This document shows positions 43,251 to 52,816 of a stretch of DNA of 64,000 bases, piece after piece. The DNA is taken from positions 55,098-119,097 of the forward strand of contig NZ_JAMBOJ010000005.1 of NCBI RefSeq assembly GCF_023715565.1. Reading direction: 5' to 3'. The notes beneath the pieces are model-generated. The model saw only the letters and a list, made by a program, of their open reading frames with translations, ran no database searches and was not told where the DNA came from. Source of the stretch: Cytobacillus firmus (GTDB lineage: Bacteria; Bacillota; Bacilli; Bacillales; Cytobacillaceae). Each line of letters begins with the position of its first letter. Position 1 is the stretch's first letter. The position numbers were made by a program, and so were the translations under genes.

Positions 43251-44484
43251 CTATTGCATAATGTTTGAACAGTATGTCCTTTACTAACTCAGATTGTTGT
43301 TCTTCGCAGTTAACGATAAGTATTATCTCCGAATGCTTCCCTTTTATTAGCCTCTTCTTTTTCTTCAAAATGACTTCAGTAAATATTCTGATAGAAAAAC
43401 CTGCTGCAAAACCGATGAACGCAGCGATAAGTCCCCAATATATTGGTCCCCATTCTAATTTGAACCCTATGCTTGCCCCAATGACACCAAAGGCTGTTGC
43501 AAGAGCTATGCCTATATCGACGAGAGACGTGCCATCTGACCGATGAACAGAGTCAAATAACCTGCGTGCCTCTTTACGATTATCAAGAGGAAGAGCATAA
43601 ATATCTTCCTTTCTTATTCCGTTTTTCTCAAGTGTAGAAATCGCCAATTCTATAAAAGAGTTACTTTCAAATGTTGAAAATAACTGCATTTTATTCACTC
43701 CACCTTTTAGTCTTTTCAATACTTGGAAACCCTTTGACTGATAATGTTCTGTTAAATACCTTCTTTGTTCCTCTTCATAAAGTTTATTATTTTCAACTGA
43801 ATTTATGTAAGAATCATACGCTGCAAAGCCATAGTGGGATGGAAGAAATAGAAGCCATTCCGGATTTAAAACAGAGGTCGCCTCCTGAATTTTCCCAAGA
43901 AATAAGAGAGACACTGCCTGCTGTGCATGCGAAAGATAAAAAAAGACCACAACCCAGAATATAAGAAAAAATGCTGTCAGAATTCTATGTATATAGAGCT
44001 GTCCAAGTCCTGGTACAAATAATGACCACATAATGGGCATAACCGGGCTTCTTTTATCAAGATAATTTATTTCAACTGGCCCTAAACTAAATGTGTTGAT
44101 TCGATGTCCTTCATTTTTGGCTAATATATATACTTTATTCATATCTACAGTGGTTCTGTAGCTATCCCATATAGCAAAAAAGTAGACAGGAATATACATA
44201 AGCAGCCATCTGGTATCTAAAATTTCTTTCGCCATATCAATATCGCCTTGAAATGAGTAAACCATAGCTAAGTTGACATTCGCTTTAATATTAACAAGGA
44301 CTTCCCAAATAAATAAGACATAACCCCTAAGATATTTTGACAAAAGCAAATGTCCAAATCCAGGGAACGCAGCTGACCACCATCCGATGATATAAGGGTT
44401 TCTCAAATGAATTTGAGAGGTGCCCCAAACGCTCACGTGAGCTTTGTAATACCTTGCGGTGTTATCATTTTCAAAATTGTCCAT
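43231..44484 (-). CDS. Multi-domain membrane protein with two PGFGH/PGLGQ repeats and a C-terminal YflT-like domain
   Basis: About 417 residues from the ATG at 44484 (AGGGTG seven bases upstream). Two similar membrane modules are seen: AAFPGFGHLLLSKYLRGYVL ... IPVYFFAIWDSYRTTVD and LFVPGLGQLYIHRILTAFF ... LPSHYGFAAYDSYINSVE. A soluble part follows (MQLFSTFESNSFIELAISTL ... GIRKEDIYALPLDNR), reminiscent of the YflT/DUF1269-type stress domain with its glycine-rich double helix (DIGIALATAFGVIGASIGF). The first module is paralogous to the protein at 7601. Function unknown. Confidence 0.7.
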   Translation of the reverse strand: MDNFENDNTARYYKAHVSVWGTSQIHLRNPYIIGWWSAAFPGFGHLLLSKYLRGYVLFIWEVLVNIKANVNLAMVYSFQGDIDMAKEILDTRWLLMYIPVYFFAIWDSYRTTVDMNKVYILAKNEGHRINTFSLGPVEINYLDKRSPVMPIMWSLFVPGLGQLYIHRILTAFFLIFWVVVFFYLSHAQQAVSLLFLGKIQEATSVLNPEWLLFLPSHYGFAAYDSYINSVENNKLYEEEQRRYLTEHYQSKGFQVLKRLKGGVNKMQLFSTFESNSFIELAISTLEKNGIRKEDIYALPLDNRKEARRLFDSVHRSDGTSLVDIGIALATAFGVIGASIGFKLEWGPIYWGLIAAFIGFAAGFSIRIFTEVILKKKKRLIKGKHSEIILIVNCEEQQSELVKDILFKHYAIGVAAVQ

Positions 44485-44646
44485 TGCTAAGCACCCTGTA
44501 TGAATGATTAATTTAAGATAGCTTCCCACAATATATTCACTTTATACGGCAGAGCAGCCCGCGCACAATATGAAAAGGAGCTGCAACAGCAGCCCCCTAT
44601 GTTGTGTCCAAGCTAATCTATCACAAGTAACCGGAACGCTTTATTC

Positions 44647-45084
44647 CTACCTATTCATCCACCCATGAAAGAAAGCGACCAATCCAATAAACAGGCAATA
44701 GCCTATAAAAGTATAAAGATGATGCCAGGTTTCAGCATGAACAAACATGCCAAAACTCTCTGCCAGTTTTTCTCCAGCAGCCATCGCTAGACTGATGATC
44801 AACACAAATATTCCCCGAAACCAGCCCTTTAGACTTTCCATTATCTTCAACAAAGGAATCATGAAGATCGGCAACACGGCAAGCGTAAATACTATATTGA
44901 TCGAAAAGATATCCGAGAATGGACGGGTTGGGAAAGAGTACATCCCCTTCCCGGTAAAATACAAATCTAAATATGTGCCTAATAGCGATGACAGCAGCAT
45001 GGCCGGCATATAGGCTTTAATTCCAGACGGCCTTTTTGGCAAGGGCTGCGAGCTCGAGCCTTTCAAGTGTTTGACAGTATGCAT
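44647..45084 (-). CDS. CBO0543-like membrane protein
   Basis: About 145 residues with four hydrophobic helices (MLLSSLLGTYLDLYFTGKGMY, INIVFTLAVLPIFMIPLLKI, FVLIISLAMAAGEKLAE, TFIGYCLFIGLVAFFHGW). GGAGAGATCAGGC precedes the ATG at 45084, which overlaps the DUF2515 gene by 68 bases; an ATG at 45009 without overlap is an alternative. It is coupled to the DUF2515 gene. Function unknown. Confidence 0.7.
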   Translation of the reverse strand: MHTVKHLKGSSSQPLPKRPSGIKAYMPAMLLSSLLGTYLDLYFTGKGMYSFPTRPFSDIFSINIVFTLAVLPIFMIPLLKIMESLKGWFRGIFVLIISLAMAAGEKLAESFGMFVHAETWHHLYTFIGYCLFIGLVAFFHGWMNR

Positions 45085-46135
45085 GCCTGATCTCTCCATT
45101 AATCATATCGTCAGACTCCAAAAAATACTCCAATACGTGATCACTTTTATACCAATCTCCTAATTCTGCTTCAGGCTGACTTACATTTTTCCAGGCTATT
45201 TCAAGGCTTGGGCTAAAAATCCTTCTTCCCCCAGGCCGGAGCTGGCAAGACTTTAGCTGAAATTGATATTGTTTACCTGGCATCCCTTCATGAACATCAT
45301 TGAAGATATGTGGCCAGTAATCCTTTCTTGAGCCGGTATGGGGATATGCATTCGCCCATTGTTCCGTTAAGGCAAGCACCTCTTTGTTCTTAAATAGAAC
45401 ATCGTAAAGCCTTTTTCCTAAAGTAATCCGTTCGTGCAGCGATTCAAAATGATTTAAGGTCTGTCCTTTCAACTGCATGACACCGTTTTTTTCATAAGGA
45501 AAAAGGATGTGATTTAAGGACAGCAGCTCCTGCAGCTTAAATTCCAGCTTTTGAAATATCTGAAGTTTAAATTGAGGGTTTTGAATAACTCTTTTTTCTA
45601 AATAGCTTTGTTCATTGATGATAAGGGCAATGGTCAGCATATAAGGATCAGGCTTCCTCCAGAAACAGCTCCAGACTGTTTCCATAAAAATGGAGATATT
45701 AATTGGATAAAACAGGTAAAACAATGGCTTGTTTCGCTTCAGGCTCTCTTTGTAAATCAAGAATTGCGGATAGGCATCCTGGAAAATGAGCCAGTTCCCT
45801 CTTTCCAAAAACGCAAAAAAGGTTTCCTTTTCGCGGGGTGATAATAAACGGGATAGAAGTTCCCCTTTTAAATCTGTCATATTCCAGCCGCCATTGCGTG
45901 AAACCATATGGCCCAAAAAGGCCCAATGGATTTCTGGATGCTGTCTGTAAAATTCGAGATAGGCTTTTGTACGGGTGACGTTATTCACGTTCCATTTTAT
46001 GGTCTCCCTTTTTACCTGGTCCAAGATCTCCTTTTCTTCATCTGAAAGATTCATATGCTTTTTAGCAGCTGCTCTTTTCTTTAATTCTTCCTTTAACCAG
46101 CCCATTGGGTGTTTCTTTTGAAAAAAGATAGTCAT
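45017..46135 (-). CDS. DUF2515 protein (YppC-like)
   Basis: A 372-residue soluble protein matching B. subtilis YppC and its DUF2515 family. Recognisable stretches are FYRQHPEIHWAFLGHMVSRNGGWNMTDLKG and INIFMETVWSCFWRKPDPYML-type helices, rich in Trp and aromatic residues. GGAGGAGGG lies close to the ATG. It is divergent from the sporulenol synthase gene. Function unknown. Confidence 0.85.
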   Translation of the reverse strand: MTIFFQKKHPMGWLKEELKKRAAAKKHMNLSDEEKEILDQVKRETIKWNVNNVTRTKAYLEFYRQHPEIHWAFLGHMVSRNGGWNMTDLKGELLSRLLSPREKETFFAFLERGNWLIFQDAYPQFLIYKESLKRNKPLFYLFYPINISIFMETVWSCFWRKPDPYMLTIALIINEQSYLEKRVIQNPQFKLQIFQKLEFKLQELLSLNHILFPYEKNGVMQLKGQTLNHFESLHERITLGKRLYDVLFKNKEVLALTEQWANAYPHTGSRKDYWPHIFNDVHEGMPGKQYQFQLKSCQLRPGGRRIFSPSLEIAWKNVSQPEAELGDWYKSDHVLEYFLESDDMINGEIRHAYCQTLERLELAALAKKAVWN

Positions 46136-46205
46136 CCCTCCTCCATGAATTCTCTCACTGTGATATGAATATGTATTTATAGGAGCAGATTAACCGGAGA
46201 GGAAT

Positions 46206-48074
46206 GTGCATGAAATGACCAATACCGCTGCTGGCATGAAACGACTCATCGCCACATTAAGAAAAAAACAGTCCCCCGATGGTTCATGGAAATATCCTTT
46301 TGAAACCGGCATTGTGACGGACGCTTATATGATCATTTTATTAAGGACATTGGAGATACATGATGAAAAATTAATTCGGGGGCTGGCTTCAAGGATCCTG
46401 AGTCTGCAGGAAGATAATGGATCCTGGAAGCTTTTTCATGATGAGCCGAAAGGAAATGCCAATGCTACGCTGGAGGCTTATTATGGACTGCTGTCTTCAG
46501 GCTATATCGGGAAGGAAGATAAAAGAATGCAGGCCGCCAGGAAGTTCATACGGGAGCATGGCGGGATGGAGAAAGCTAATATTTTCACCAAAATTATGCT
46601 ATCTATTACGGGACAGTACCCATGGCCTGATGACTTTCCGCTTCCCGTTGAAATTATGCTTTTTCCCCTGTCCTTCCCTTTCAACTTTTATCAATTTTCG
46701 GTGTATGGGCGTGTGAATCTGGCCCCCATCCTAATTCTTGCTGAAAAGAAATTCAGCATCAAAGGAAAAAACAGCCCTGACCTTTCAGACCTGCTTTTAA
46801 CTAGAGCCCAGTGGGACACTGAGCCAGAATACCGATCGTTTTTATCCCTTATCAAAGAAGGCATTGAAGGGCTTTTGGGTCTCCCGGAACAGCTTCACTC
46901 ATTGGCAATGGACCGGGCAAAGGAATATATGCTCCAGCGGATAGAGCCTGATGGAACCTTCTATAGTTACTTCAGCTCTACCTTTTTAATGATTTTTGCG
47001 CTTCTGTCTCTTGGGTATTCCAAGGATGAGCCTGTTATCAGAAATGCTGTAGAGGGGCTCAAATCGTTTCGGACCAATATAGACGGCCATCCTCATATGC
47101 AATACACAGACGCCAGTGTTTGGAACACATCTCTCATCAGCACAGCTCTCCAATTAGCTGGTGTCACGCCGGAAGATCCGGCAGTAAAGAGTGCAAACGC
47201 TTATTTGCTGAAGCGTCAGCATACTAAGTATGGAGACTGGGCCATTCATAACCCTCATGGACAGCCGGGCGGATGGGGATTTTCTGATATCAACACGCTT
47301 AACCCTGATGTCGATGATACCACTGCTTCGTTACGGGCTATCGGAAGGGCCGAAAGCAGTTCAGAATACCAGAGAGCCTGGGACCGCGGCAATCAATGGC
47401 TGCTTTCCATGCAGAATGATGATGGCGGATGGCCTTCGTTTGAGCGAAATACCGAAAATCCATGGCTCGATTTCCTTCCGATTGAAAAGGGTGAATACAT
47501 GTTTGGCGACCCAACCTCAGCCGACCTGACCGGTAGGACGCTTGAATTTTTGGGGAATTATACAAATCTTCCAGCGGACGACCCGCTTATAAAAAACGCG
47601 GTTAACTGGCTGTTTGACCATCAGGAACGAGATGGCTCCTGGTATGGCAGATGGGGCATTTGCTATATTTATGGCACATGGGCCTCAATAACAGGGCTTT
47701 CAGCAACAGGCAATTCCAGCCACCCCTCTGTCAGGAAGGCCAAAGACTGGCTGAAAAAAATACAAAACGAGGATGGCGGTTGGGGAGAATCCTGCTTGAG
47801 CGACAGCCAGAAAACATATGTTCCTTTGAAAGAAAGTACACTTACTGATACCGCATGGGCGGTGGATGCACTTATTGCTGCGGAACATCAGCCAACTGTA
47901 CAGATTCAAAGGGGAATTCAGTATTTGCTTAAGAATATTGAAAAAGAAGATTGGACGACAGACTATCCAAAAGGGCAGGCTATGGCCGGAAGCTTTTACA
48001 TTCATTACCATAGCTACCGATATATCTTTCCGCTGATCGCTTTAGCAAATTACCAGCGGAAGTTTGGACAGTGA
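46206..48074 (+). CDS. sqhC: Sporulenol synthase / squalene-hopene cyclase-like triterpene cyclase
   Basis: A 622-residue class II terpene cyclase. The acid motif is DVDD in TLNPDVDDTTASLRAI near residue 368, and QW repeats recur (QSPDGSWKYPF, QEDNGSWKLF, QNDDGGWPSF, QERDGSWYGRWG, QNEDGGWGESC). In B. subtilis SqhC makes sporulenes and sporulenol from tetraprenyl-curcumene in spores; bacterial squalene cyclases are the alternative, and length and genus favour SqhC. It starts at GTG (46206) with GGAGAGG upstream. Confidence 0.92.
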   Translation: MHEMTNTAAGMKRLIATLRKKQSPDGSWKYPFETGIVTDAYMIILLRTLEIHDEKLIRGLASRILSLQEDNGSWKLFHDEPKGNANATLEAYYGLLSSGYIGKEDKRMQAARKFIREHGGMEKANIFTKIMLSITGQYPWPDDFPLPVEIMLFPLSFPFNFYQFSVYGRVNLAPILILAEKKFSIKGKNSPDLSDLLLTRAQWDTEPEYRSFLSLIKEGIEGLLGLPEQLHSLAMDRAKEYMLQRIEPDGTFYSYFSSTFLMIFALLSLGYSKDEPVIRNAVEGLKSFRTNIDGHPHMQYTDASVWNTSLISTALQLAGVTPEDPAVKSANAYLLKRQHTKYGDWAIHNPHGQPGGWGFSDINTLNPDVDDTTASLRAIGRAESSSEYQRAWDRGNQWLLSMQNDDGGWPSFERNTENPWLDFLPIEKGEYMFGDPTSADLTGRTLEFLGNYTNLPADDPLIKNAVNWLFDHQERDGSWYGRWGICYIYGTWASITGLSATGNSSHPSVRKAKDWLKKIQNEDGGWGESCLSDSQKTYVPLKESTLTDTAWAVDALIAAEHQPTVQIQRGIQYLLKNIEKEDWTTDYPKGQAMAGSFYIHYHSYRYIFPLIALANYQRKFGQ

Positions 48075-48090
48075 GCGCCCGTTAATTAAA

Positions 48091-48121
48091 AACACTCAGA
48101 GTGATAGTCTCTGAGTGTTTT
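48091..48121. terminator. Bidirectional terminator between sqhC and the zinc-ribbon gene
   Basis: AACACTCAGAG pairs with CTCTGAGTGTT around seven bases, with A- and T-runs outside. Confidence 0.9.
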
Positions 48122-48125
48122 TATA

Positions 48126-48329
48126 TTAGTTATTAAATACTTGATAATCCTCAACATAGAAAGAAACATTGCCGCAATTTGGGCATACAGCAGCTTTCGC
48201 TTTTGCAGAGACATTTTTAAAAAGCCCTTTACGCTTTTGACTAATTTTAATTCCGGCCAAGTCAGATTCAACAGTTGCCCTGCAATCTGTGATCATTTCA
48301 GTTTGACACTGATTGCACATTCTTTTCAT
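48126..48329 (-). CDS. Small zinc-ribbon protein
   Basis: 67 residues with two cysteine pairs, CNQCQTE near the start and CPNCGNVSFYVED near the end, the spacing of a zinc ribbon. Basic in the middle (QKRKGLFKNVSAKAKA). GGGGGC stands nine bases before the ATG. Possibly a nucleic-acid-binding protein; no named homologue. Confidence 0.75.
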   Translation of the reverse strand: MKRMCNQCQTEMITDCRATVESDLAGIKISQKRKGLFKNVSAKAKAAVCPNCGNVSFYVEDYQVFNN

Positions 48330-48445
48330 TTTTAGCCCCCCATTCAGATTAGAGCAAAACTATTTTTACAGTTCTCACATATTACTATTTCACCTTATAT
48401 TAAGAATTTCCCTGTCCACGTTCGTTTTTAAATCAAAATAAAAAA

Positions 48446-48476
48446 CGCTATCCCTTCCATGATAGAAAGAACAGCG
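48446..48476 (-). terminator. Terminator of the ectoine operon, after the BCCT gene
   Basis: Minus-strand CGCTGTTCTTTC pairs imperfectly with GAAGGGATAGCG, then TTTTTTATTTT. Confidence 0.75.
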
Positions 48477-48507
48477 ATTTTATTGTCCAATCCCTCTTGA
48501 GAAATGA

Positions 48508-50052
48508 TTACTGTGCTTTCTTCAGAGGAACCGATTCAGCTTGTTTTTGTACCTCTTTCGTCTCCCTGGACAATGATTTAAAGAGTGAAACGCTAATAAT
48601 GCCCAGTATGATGGTAAACGGAAGAGCGGTGACCAGGGAGGCCGTTTGCAGCCCTTTTAATCCGCTGCTGGCAATTAATACAGCGGTAATGCCAGCCATT
48701 AAGACTCCCCAAATCACTTTAACCATGTTGGATGGATTCAAATCTCCATCTGAGGTCATCATCCCCAAAACGAAAACAGCCGAGTCCGCTGAAGTAACAA
48801 GGAAAATAACAATAAGGACAAGCATAATCACTGACATTAATGAGTATAACGGAAATTCTTTCAGCAGAACGAAAATGGCAGTGGTCACATCTTTTGAAAC
48901 GGCTTCTGATATGGCCGTACCCTGGAATAAATCCATGTACAATCCGGTTCCTCCGAAAATGGCCATCCATACAAAACCGATAGCTGGAGGGACAATCATG
49001 ACGCCTATAACAAATTCCCTGATCGTTCTTCCCTTTGAAATCCGGGCAACAAAGGAACCGACGAATGGAGACCAGGCAATGACCCATGCCCAATAAAAAA
49101 TGGTCCAATCCTGAACCCATGCATCACCAGTGTACGGGGTCAGATAGAAGCTCATTTCGACAAAGTGCTGGATGTAATCGCCAATGGCCAGAACAAAGCT
49201 TTCAAATATGAATACAGTAGGGCCGCTGAACAGGAAGATCACCATTAGGGCAATAACCAAAAACATATTCGTATTACTCAAAATCTTAATCCCTTTATCA
49301 ATACCGGTTGTCGCTGAAACAAGATAAAGGACAAGCATGATGCCTACAATGCCGATTTGCATCAGCGGATTGTTCGGGATTGAGAAGACATAGTTCAAGC
49401 CGCCATTAATCTGCAGGACACCCATTCCCATCGAAGTCGCAATCCCTGTTACTGTCGCAATAACCGCCAGTATATTCACTGCTGTCTTCAGCTTTTTTCT
49501 TTTTTGGGGCTGATTGGCGCTTAATACTTCACCTACAAGCACCTTTCTTTTGTGACGGTATTGGTAATATGCAAGAGCCAGTCCAACTACGGCAAAGACT
49601 GACCATTGGTGGATGCCCCAGTTAAAAAAGGAATAGCGCATGGCAACCCGTGCGGCTTCTGCTGTTTGCGGTTCTACTCCAGGAAGGGGTGGCGAGGAAA
49701 AGTGCGAAAGCGGTTCTGCTACACCCCAGAAGACAATCCCTACCCCGAAACCTGCGCTGAACAGCATGCTGATCCAGGCAAATAAGGAGTATTCCGCTTT
49801 TTCTCCCTCCGGCCCCAGTTTTATGTTTCCAAATTTACTAAAAGCAAGGTATAAACAAAAGAAAACAAAAAGAGCTACACTGAATAAATAAAGCCATCCA
49901 AATGATTTACTTGTAAAGTTAAAAACGAGTGAAGCATTTTTAGCAAGACTATCAGGTGAAAAAGCTCCCCAAATGGTAAAAAGTCCGACAATGATCGCTG
50001 AGATTTTAAAGACTGGATTGTTATATGAAGCCCGTTCCCCGTTTTTCTTCAA
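48508..50052 (-). CDS. BCCT-family transporter, probable ectoine/betaine carrier
   Basis: A 514-residue, twelve-helix sodium-coupled carrier of the betaine/carnitine/choline family. The signature WTIFYWAWVIAWSPFVGSFVARISKGRTIREFV and the TM4 region GMGVLQINGGLNYVF are clear. AAGGAGG fits the TTG at 50052, while the ATG at 50091 has no site, so the longer reading is rejected. It lies last in the ectoine-catabolic operon; EctT of Virgibacillus pantothenticus is a BCCT ectoine transporter. The C-terminal tail is short, so it may not be osmotically gated. Confidence 0.9.
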   Translation of the reverse strand: MKKNGERASYNNPVFKISAIIVGLFTIWGAFSPDSLAKNASLVFNFTSKSFGWLYLFSVALFVFFCLYLAFSKFGNIKLGPEGEKAEYSLFAWISMLFSAGFGVGIVFWGVAEPLSHFSSPPLPGVEPQTAEAARVAMRYSFFNWGIHQWSVFAVVGLALAYYQYRHKRKVLVGEVLSANQPQKRKKLKTAVNILAVIATVTGIATSMGMGVLQINGGLNYVFSIPNNPLMQIGIVGIMLVLYLVSATTGIDKGIKILSNTNMFLVIALMVIFLFSGPTVFIFESFVLAIGDYIQHFVEMSFYLTPYTGDAWVQDWTIFYWAWVIAWSPFVGSFVARISKGRTIREFVIGVMIVPPAIGFVWMAIFGGTGLYMDLFQGTAISEAVSKDVTTAIFVLLKEFPLYSLMSVIMLVLIVIFLVTSADSAVFVLGMMTSDGDLNPSNMVKVIWGVLMAGITAVLIASSGLKGLQTASLVTALPFTIILGIISVSLFKSLSRETKEVQKQAESVPLKKAQ

Positions 50053-50209
50053 AATAAAATCCTCCTTATTAATCTTTCTTTTATTTGACATAGGTACTTG
50101 TTGCCTGCGAGTTTGATAGAGCTTTTTCCTTTAAAGCCTGTCTGCATTTCAAAGGCTTATGAATGTTGTAGAATGACATAAAGTATAACTTCAGCTATTT
50201 AGAAGGAAA

Positions 50210-50241
50210 GGAAGACCCCCGGAGCATCCGGTCGTTCTTCC
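50210..50241 (-). terminator. Hairpin between the ALDH and BCCT genes
   Basis: GGAAGAACGACCGG pairs imperfectly with CCGGGGGTCTTCC, followed by TTTCCTTC. A partial terminator here would reduce BCCT expression relative to the enzymes. Confidence 0.55.
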
Positions 50242-50296
50242 TCACCCCTGTTCAGGCAGCCTTACAGCTGTCTTGTATGATTAAATTAAGAAACTG

Positions 50297-51739
50297 TTAA
50301 GCGTTTGCTAATTTAAAGCAGACTACTTTCGGCTCTGTCATCTCCTGGATGGAAAATTTGATTCCTTCCCTGCCTAACCCGGAATTTTTCACACCGCCAA
50401 ATGGCATCGCATCAATTCGGTAATCGCTGCTGTCATTGATCATGATTCCGCCTACATCCATTTCGGCAATGGCTTTATGCGCTTTGTCGATATCCTTTGT
50501 AAATATTCCGGCCTGCAAGCCATAATTTATGTCATTCGATTTATTGATTGCTTCGTCAAGGCAAGAAACTTTGTACAGAAGTACCACCGGACCAAAAATT
50601 TCTTCCTTAGCAATGGTGCATTCCTCCGGTACATTGGCGAGAACGGTAGGTGAGTAAAATGCCCCGCTCCTCTTTCCGCCTGTTAAGACGGCTGCTCCTT
50701 TTTCAACAGCTTCATTAACCATCTTTTCCACACGGATAGCCTCTTTTTCTGTAATGAGCGGTCCCATATCTGTCTGTTCTGATTGCTTATCTCCTACACA
50801 ATATTGGCTGGTCCTTGCAACGAATGCCTGCTGAAATGCCTCATATACAGAATCCTGGATGTACACTCTCTGGACCCCCAGGCAATTTTGACCTGCTGCC
50901 CAAAATGCTCCCGAAACCGATGATTCCACAGCTTCTTCCAAATCAGCATCCTCGAGGACAATGACAGGCGAATTGGATCCCAGCTCCATGCTGATCTTTT
51001 TCAATCCCGCTTTCCGGGTAATTTGTTCCCCTGCGTCAAGTCCGCCCGTAAAGGTAATCATGCGCACCGCCGGATGTGTCACAAGCGCATCCCCAATTTC
51101 GCTCCCATGCCCCGTGATGACGGATAACACCTTTGCCGGCAAACCGGCACTTTCAAAGGCTTCAGCAATTAAAAGGGCGCTAAGTGGTGTCACAGTAGCA
51201 GGCTTTACGATAATCGCATTTCCTGAAGCAATCGCAGGACCGACCTTATGCGCTACCAGATTTAATGGATCATTAAATGGTGTAATGGCACCTATAATTC
51301 CAATGGGAAAACGGCGGTAGTATCCCAGGCGGTTTTCACTCCCGGGCATCTGGTCAAACGGAATGGTTTCTCCATGAATTCTTCTTGCTTCTTCTGCACT
51401 GATTCGGAAGGTCTGAATGGCTCTATCCACTTCTTTTGAAGCTTCCCGGATGGTTTTGCTTCCTTCCCTTGCAATCGTTCGGGCGTATTTTTCTTTTCTG
51501 GCTTCAATATAGTCTGCAGCCCGATTAATAATCGCCATGCGCTGATGAACAGGCAGGGAAGCCGCAACTTTAGCTCCCTTTTTCTCTTCTTCAATACAAT
51601 TCAGCATATCTTCCCTGGAAGCTGCCGGTACTGTATCAATGATGCTGTTATCCTGCGGATCACGAACTTCAATTACTCTTTCGCCTGACGTCCATTCGCC
51701 TGCGAGAAACATTCTTTGTCCGGTTAATTGAGTGGTCAT
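50297..51739 (-). CDS. Aldehyde dehydrogenase, probable aspartate-semialdehyde-type of ectoine catabolism (DoeC-like role)
   Basis: A 480-residue NAD(P)-dependent ALDH. Catalytic Cys near 285 in AAGQNCLGVQRVYI, general-base Glu in SMELGSNSPVIVLED, and ITFTGGLDAGE for NAD. GAAAGGCGG precedes the ATG. It follows homoserine dehydrogenase by 21 bp. In Halomonas DoeC oxidises aspartate 4-semialdehyde to aspartate; the operon context suggests the same here, but the closest relatives include lactaldehyde and phosphonoacetaldehyde dehydrogenases. Confidence 0.85.
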   Translation of the reverse strand: MTTQLTGQRMFLAGEWTSGERVIEVRDPQDNSIIDTVPAASREDMLNCIEEEKKGAKVAASLPVHQRMAIINRAADYIEARKEKYARTIAREGSKTIREASKEVDRAIQTFRISAEEARRIHGETIPFDQMPGSENRLGYYRRFPIGIIGAITPFNDPLNLVAHKVGPAIASGNAIIVKPATVTPLSALLIAEAFESAGLPAKVLSVITGHGSEIGDALVTHPAVRMITFTGGLDAGEQITRKAGLKKISMELGSNSPVIVLEDADLEEAVESSVSGAFWAAGQNCLGVQRVYIQDSVYEAFQQAFVARTSQYCVGDKQSEQTDMGPLITEKEAIRVEKMVNEAVEKGAAVLTGGKRSGAFYSPTVLANVPEECTIAKEEIFGPVVLLYKVSCLDEAINKSNDINYGLQAGIFTKDIDKAHKAIAEMDVGGIMINDSSDYRIDAMPFGGVKNSGLGREGIKFSIQEMTEPKVVCFKLANA

Positions 51740-51760
51740 GCTTATTACCGCCTTTCCGTA

Positions 51761-52816
51761 TTAGATTGAAACAAGCTGCCTTTGCCGATGAATGGAGATT
51801 AAGTCAATCAACAAGGAGAATCCTGTCTCTATTTTCCCTGCTCCTGCACCGCTTAAAGTGACTGTTCCCAACAGATCGCATTGATACGTAATGGCATTCA
51901 CAGCTCCTCCAATGGAAGCGAGCGGGTCTTCAGCATCTAATTTCTCAGGAGTGATCGATGCAATTACCTTGCCGTTTTCCTTTTTGGCTTTGGCAATGAG
52001 CTTCCAGGACTTCCCTTCTGCCTTAGCTTTTTCAATATCGTTTAGCGTGATGCCTGTAATGCCCTGGCATTTCACTTCCTCGACTGATAAAGGAGCATTC
52101 ATGACATGGTTTGCGAGAATGACAATTTTATATCTGGCATCATAGCCCTCTACATCGCTGACAGGGTCTGCCTCCGCATAGCCGAGCTCTTGCGCCTCTT
52201 TTAAAGCCGCTTCATACGAAACGCCCTCCTGTTCCATTTTGGTCAGAATGTAGTTTGTTGTCCCGTTCAATATGCCGCGGATTTCCGTAATGTCGTTCCC
52301 GGCCAGAGTAGCTGCCGGCATCCGTAATGCTGGTGTGCCGCTCATAACCGTGCCCTCAAACCCCCATTGGACATGATGCTTTTGTGCAAGCTCCGATAGC
52401 TCCTGATATGCAAGGGCAACAGGGCCTTTATTGGTCATCACGACATTTTTTCCTTTTTCAAATGCAGCCTTGCAATGGTCTATGGCAGGCTGCCCAGTTT
52501 TGATATCTGTATACGAAACCTCGACAACCGTATCTGCATTCGTTTCCCGGATAGTTCGGATGCTGTCCCATCCCCTGATCAGCCCCGGTGTTTCCGGATA
52601 ATTCTCCAAACTTCCGGTTTCCTGCACTACTTGCAAAACGGTATCGATATTCAGGCCGCCCGGATGGTAGATCGACCCCTTCTTTAAATCGGAAATAGCC
52701 ACAATTTCAGCTTCAAATCCTTCGTTCTGTTTCAGGGACTGCTTTTTATCACGGAGGATTTCCGCCAAGCCCTGGCCAACAACGCCAAATCCTATAAACG
52801 CCAATTTATGTGCCAA
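51761..52816 (-). CDS. Homoserine dehydrogenase-like protein without ACT domain
   Basis: 351 residues. NAD(P)-binding FIGFGVVGQGLAEIL, then the homoserine dehydrogenase core motifs VVMTNKGPVALAYQEL (Lys), GTVMSGTPALRMP, GILNGTTNYILTKM, and EAQELGYAEADPVSDVEGYDARYKIVILAN with the catalytic Asp/Lys area. The ACT domain of the biosynthetic Bacillus Hom is absent, which fits a catabolic role. It starts at TTG (52816) behind GGAGGTGG, overlapping the M20 gene by 11 bases. It would turn aspartate semialdehyde into homoserine, or the reverse. Confidence 0.88.
   Translation of the reverse strand: MAHKLAFIGFGVVGQGLAEILRDKKQSLKQNEGFEAEIVAISDLKKGSIYHPGGLNIDTVLQVVQETGSLENYPETPGLIRGWDSIRTIRETNADTVVEVSYTDIKTGQPAIDHCKAAFEKGKNVVMTNKGPVALAYQELSELAQKHHVQWGFEGTVMSGTPALRMPAATLAGNDITEIRGILNGTTNYILTKMEQEGVSYEAALKEAQELGYAEADPVSDVEGYDARYKIVILANHVMNAPLSVEEVKCQGITGITLNDIEKAKAEGKSWKLIAKAKKENGKVIASITPEKLDAEDPLASIGGAVNAITYQCDLLGTVTLSGAGAGKIETGFSLLIDLISIHRQRQLVSI

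Noticed and set aside
48497..49096. 199-codon plus-strand frame opposite the BCCT gene
   Set aside because: It is the antisense shadow of a well-supported membrane transporter gene and has no start signal of its own.
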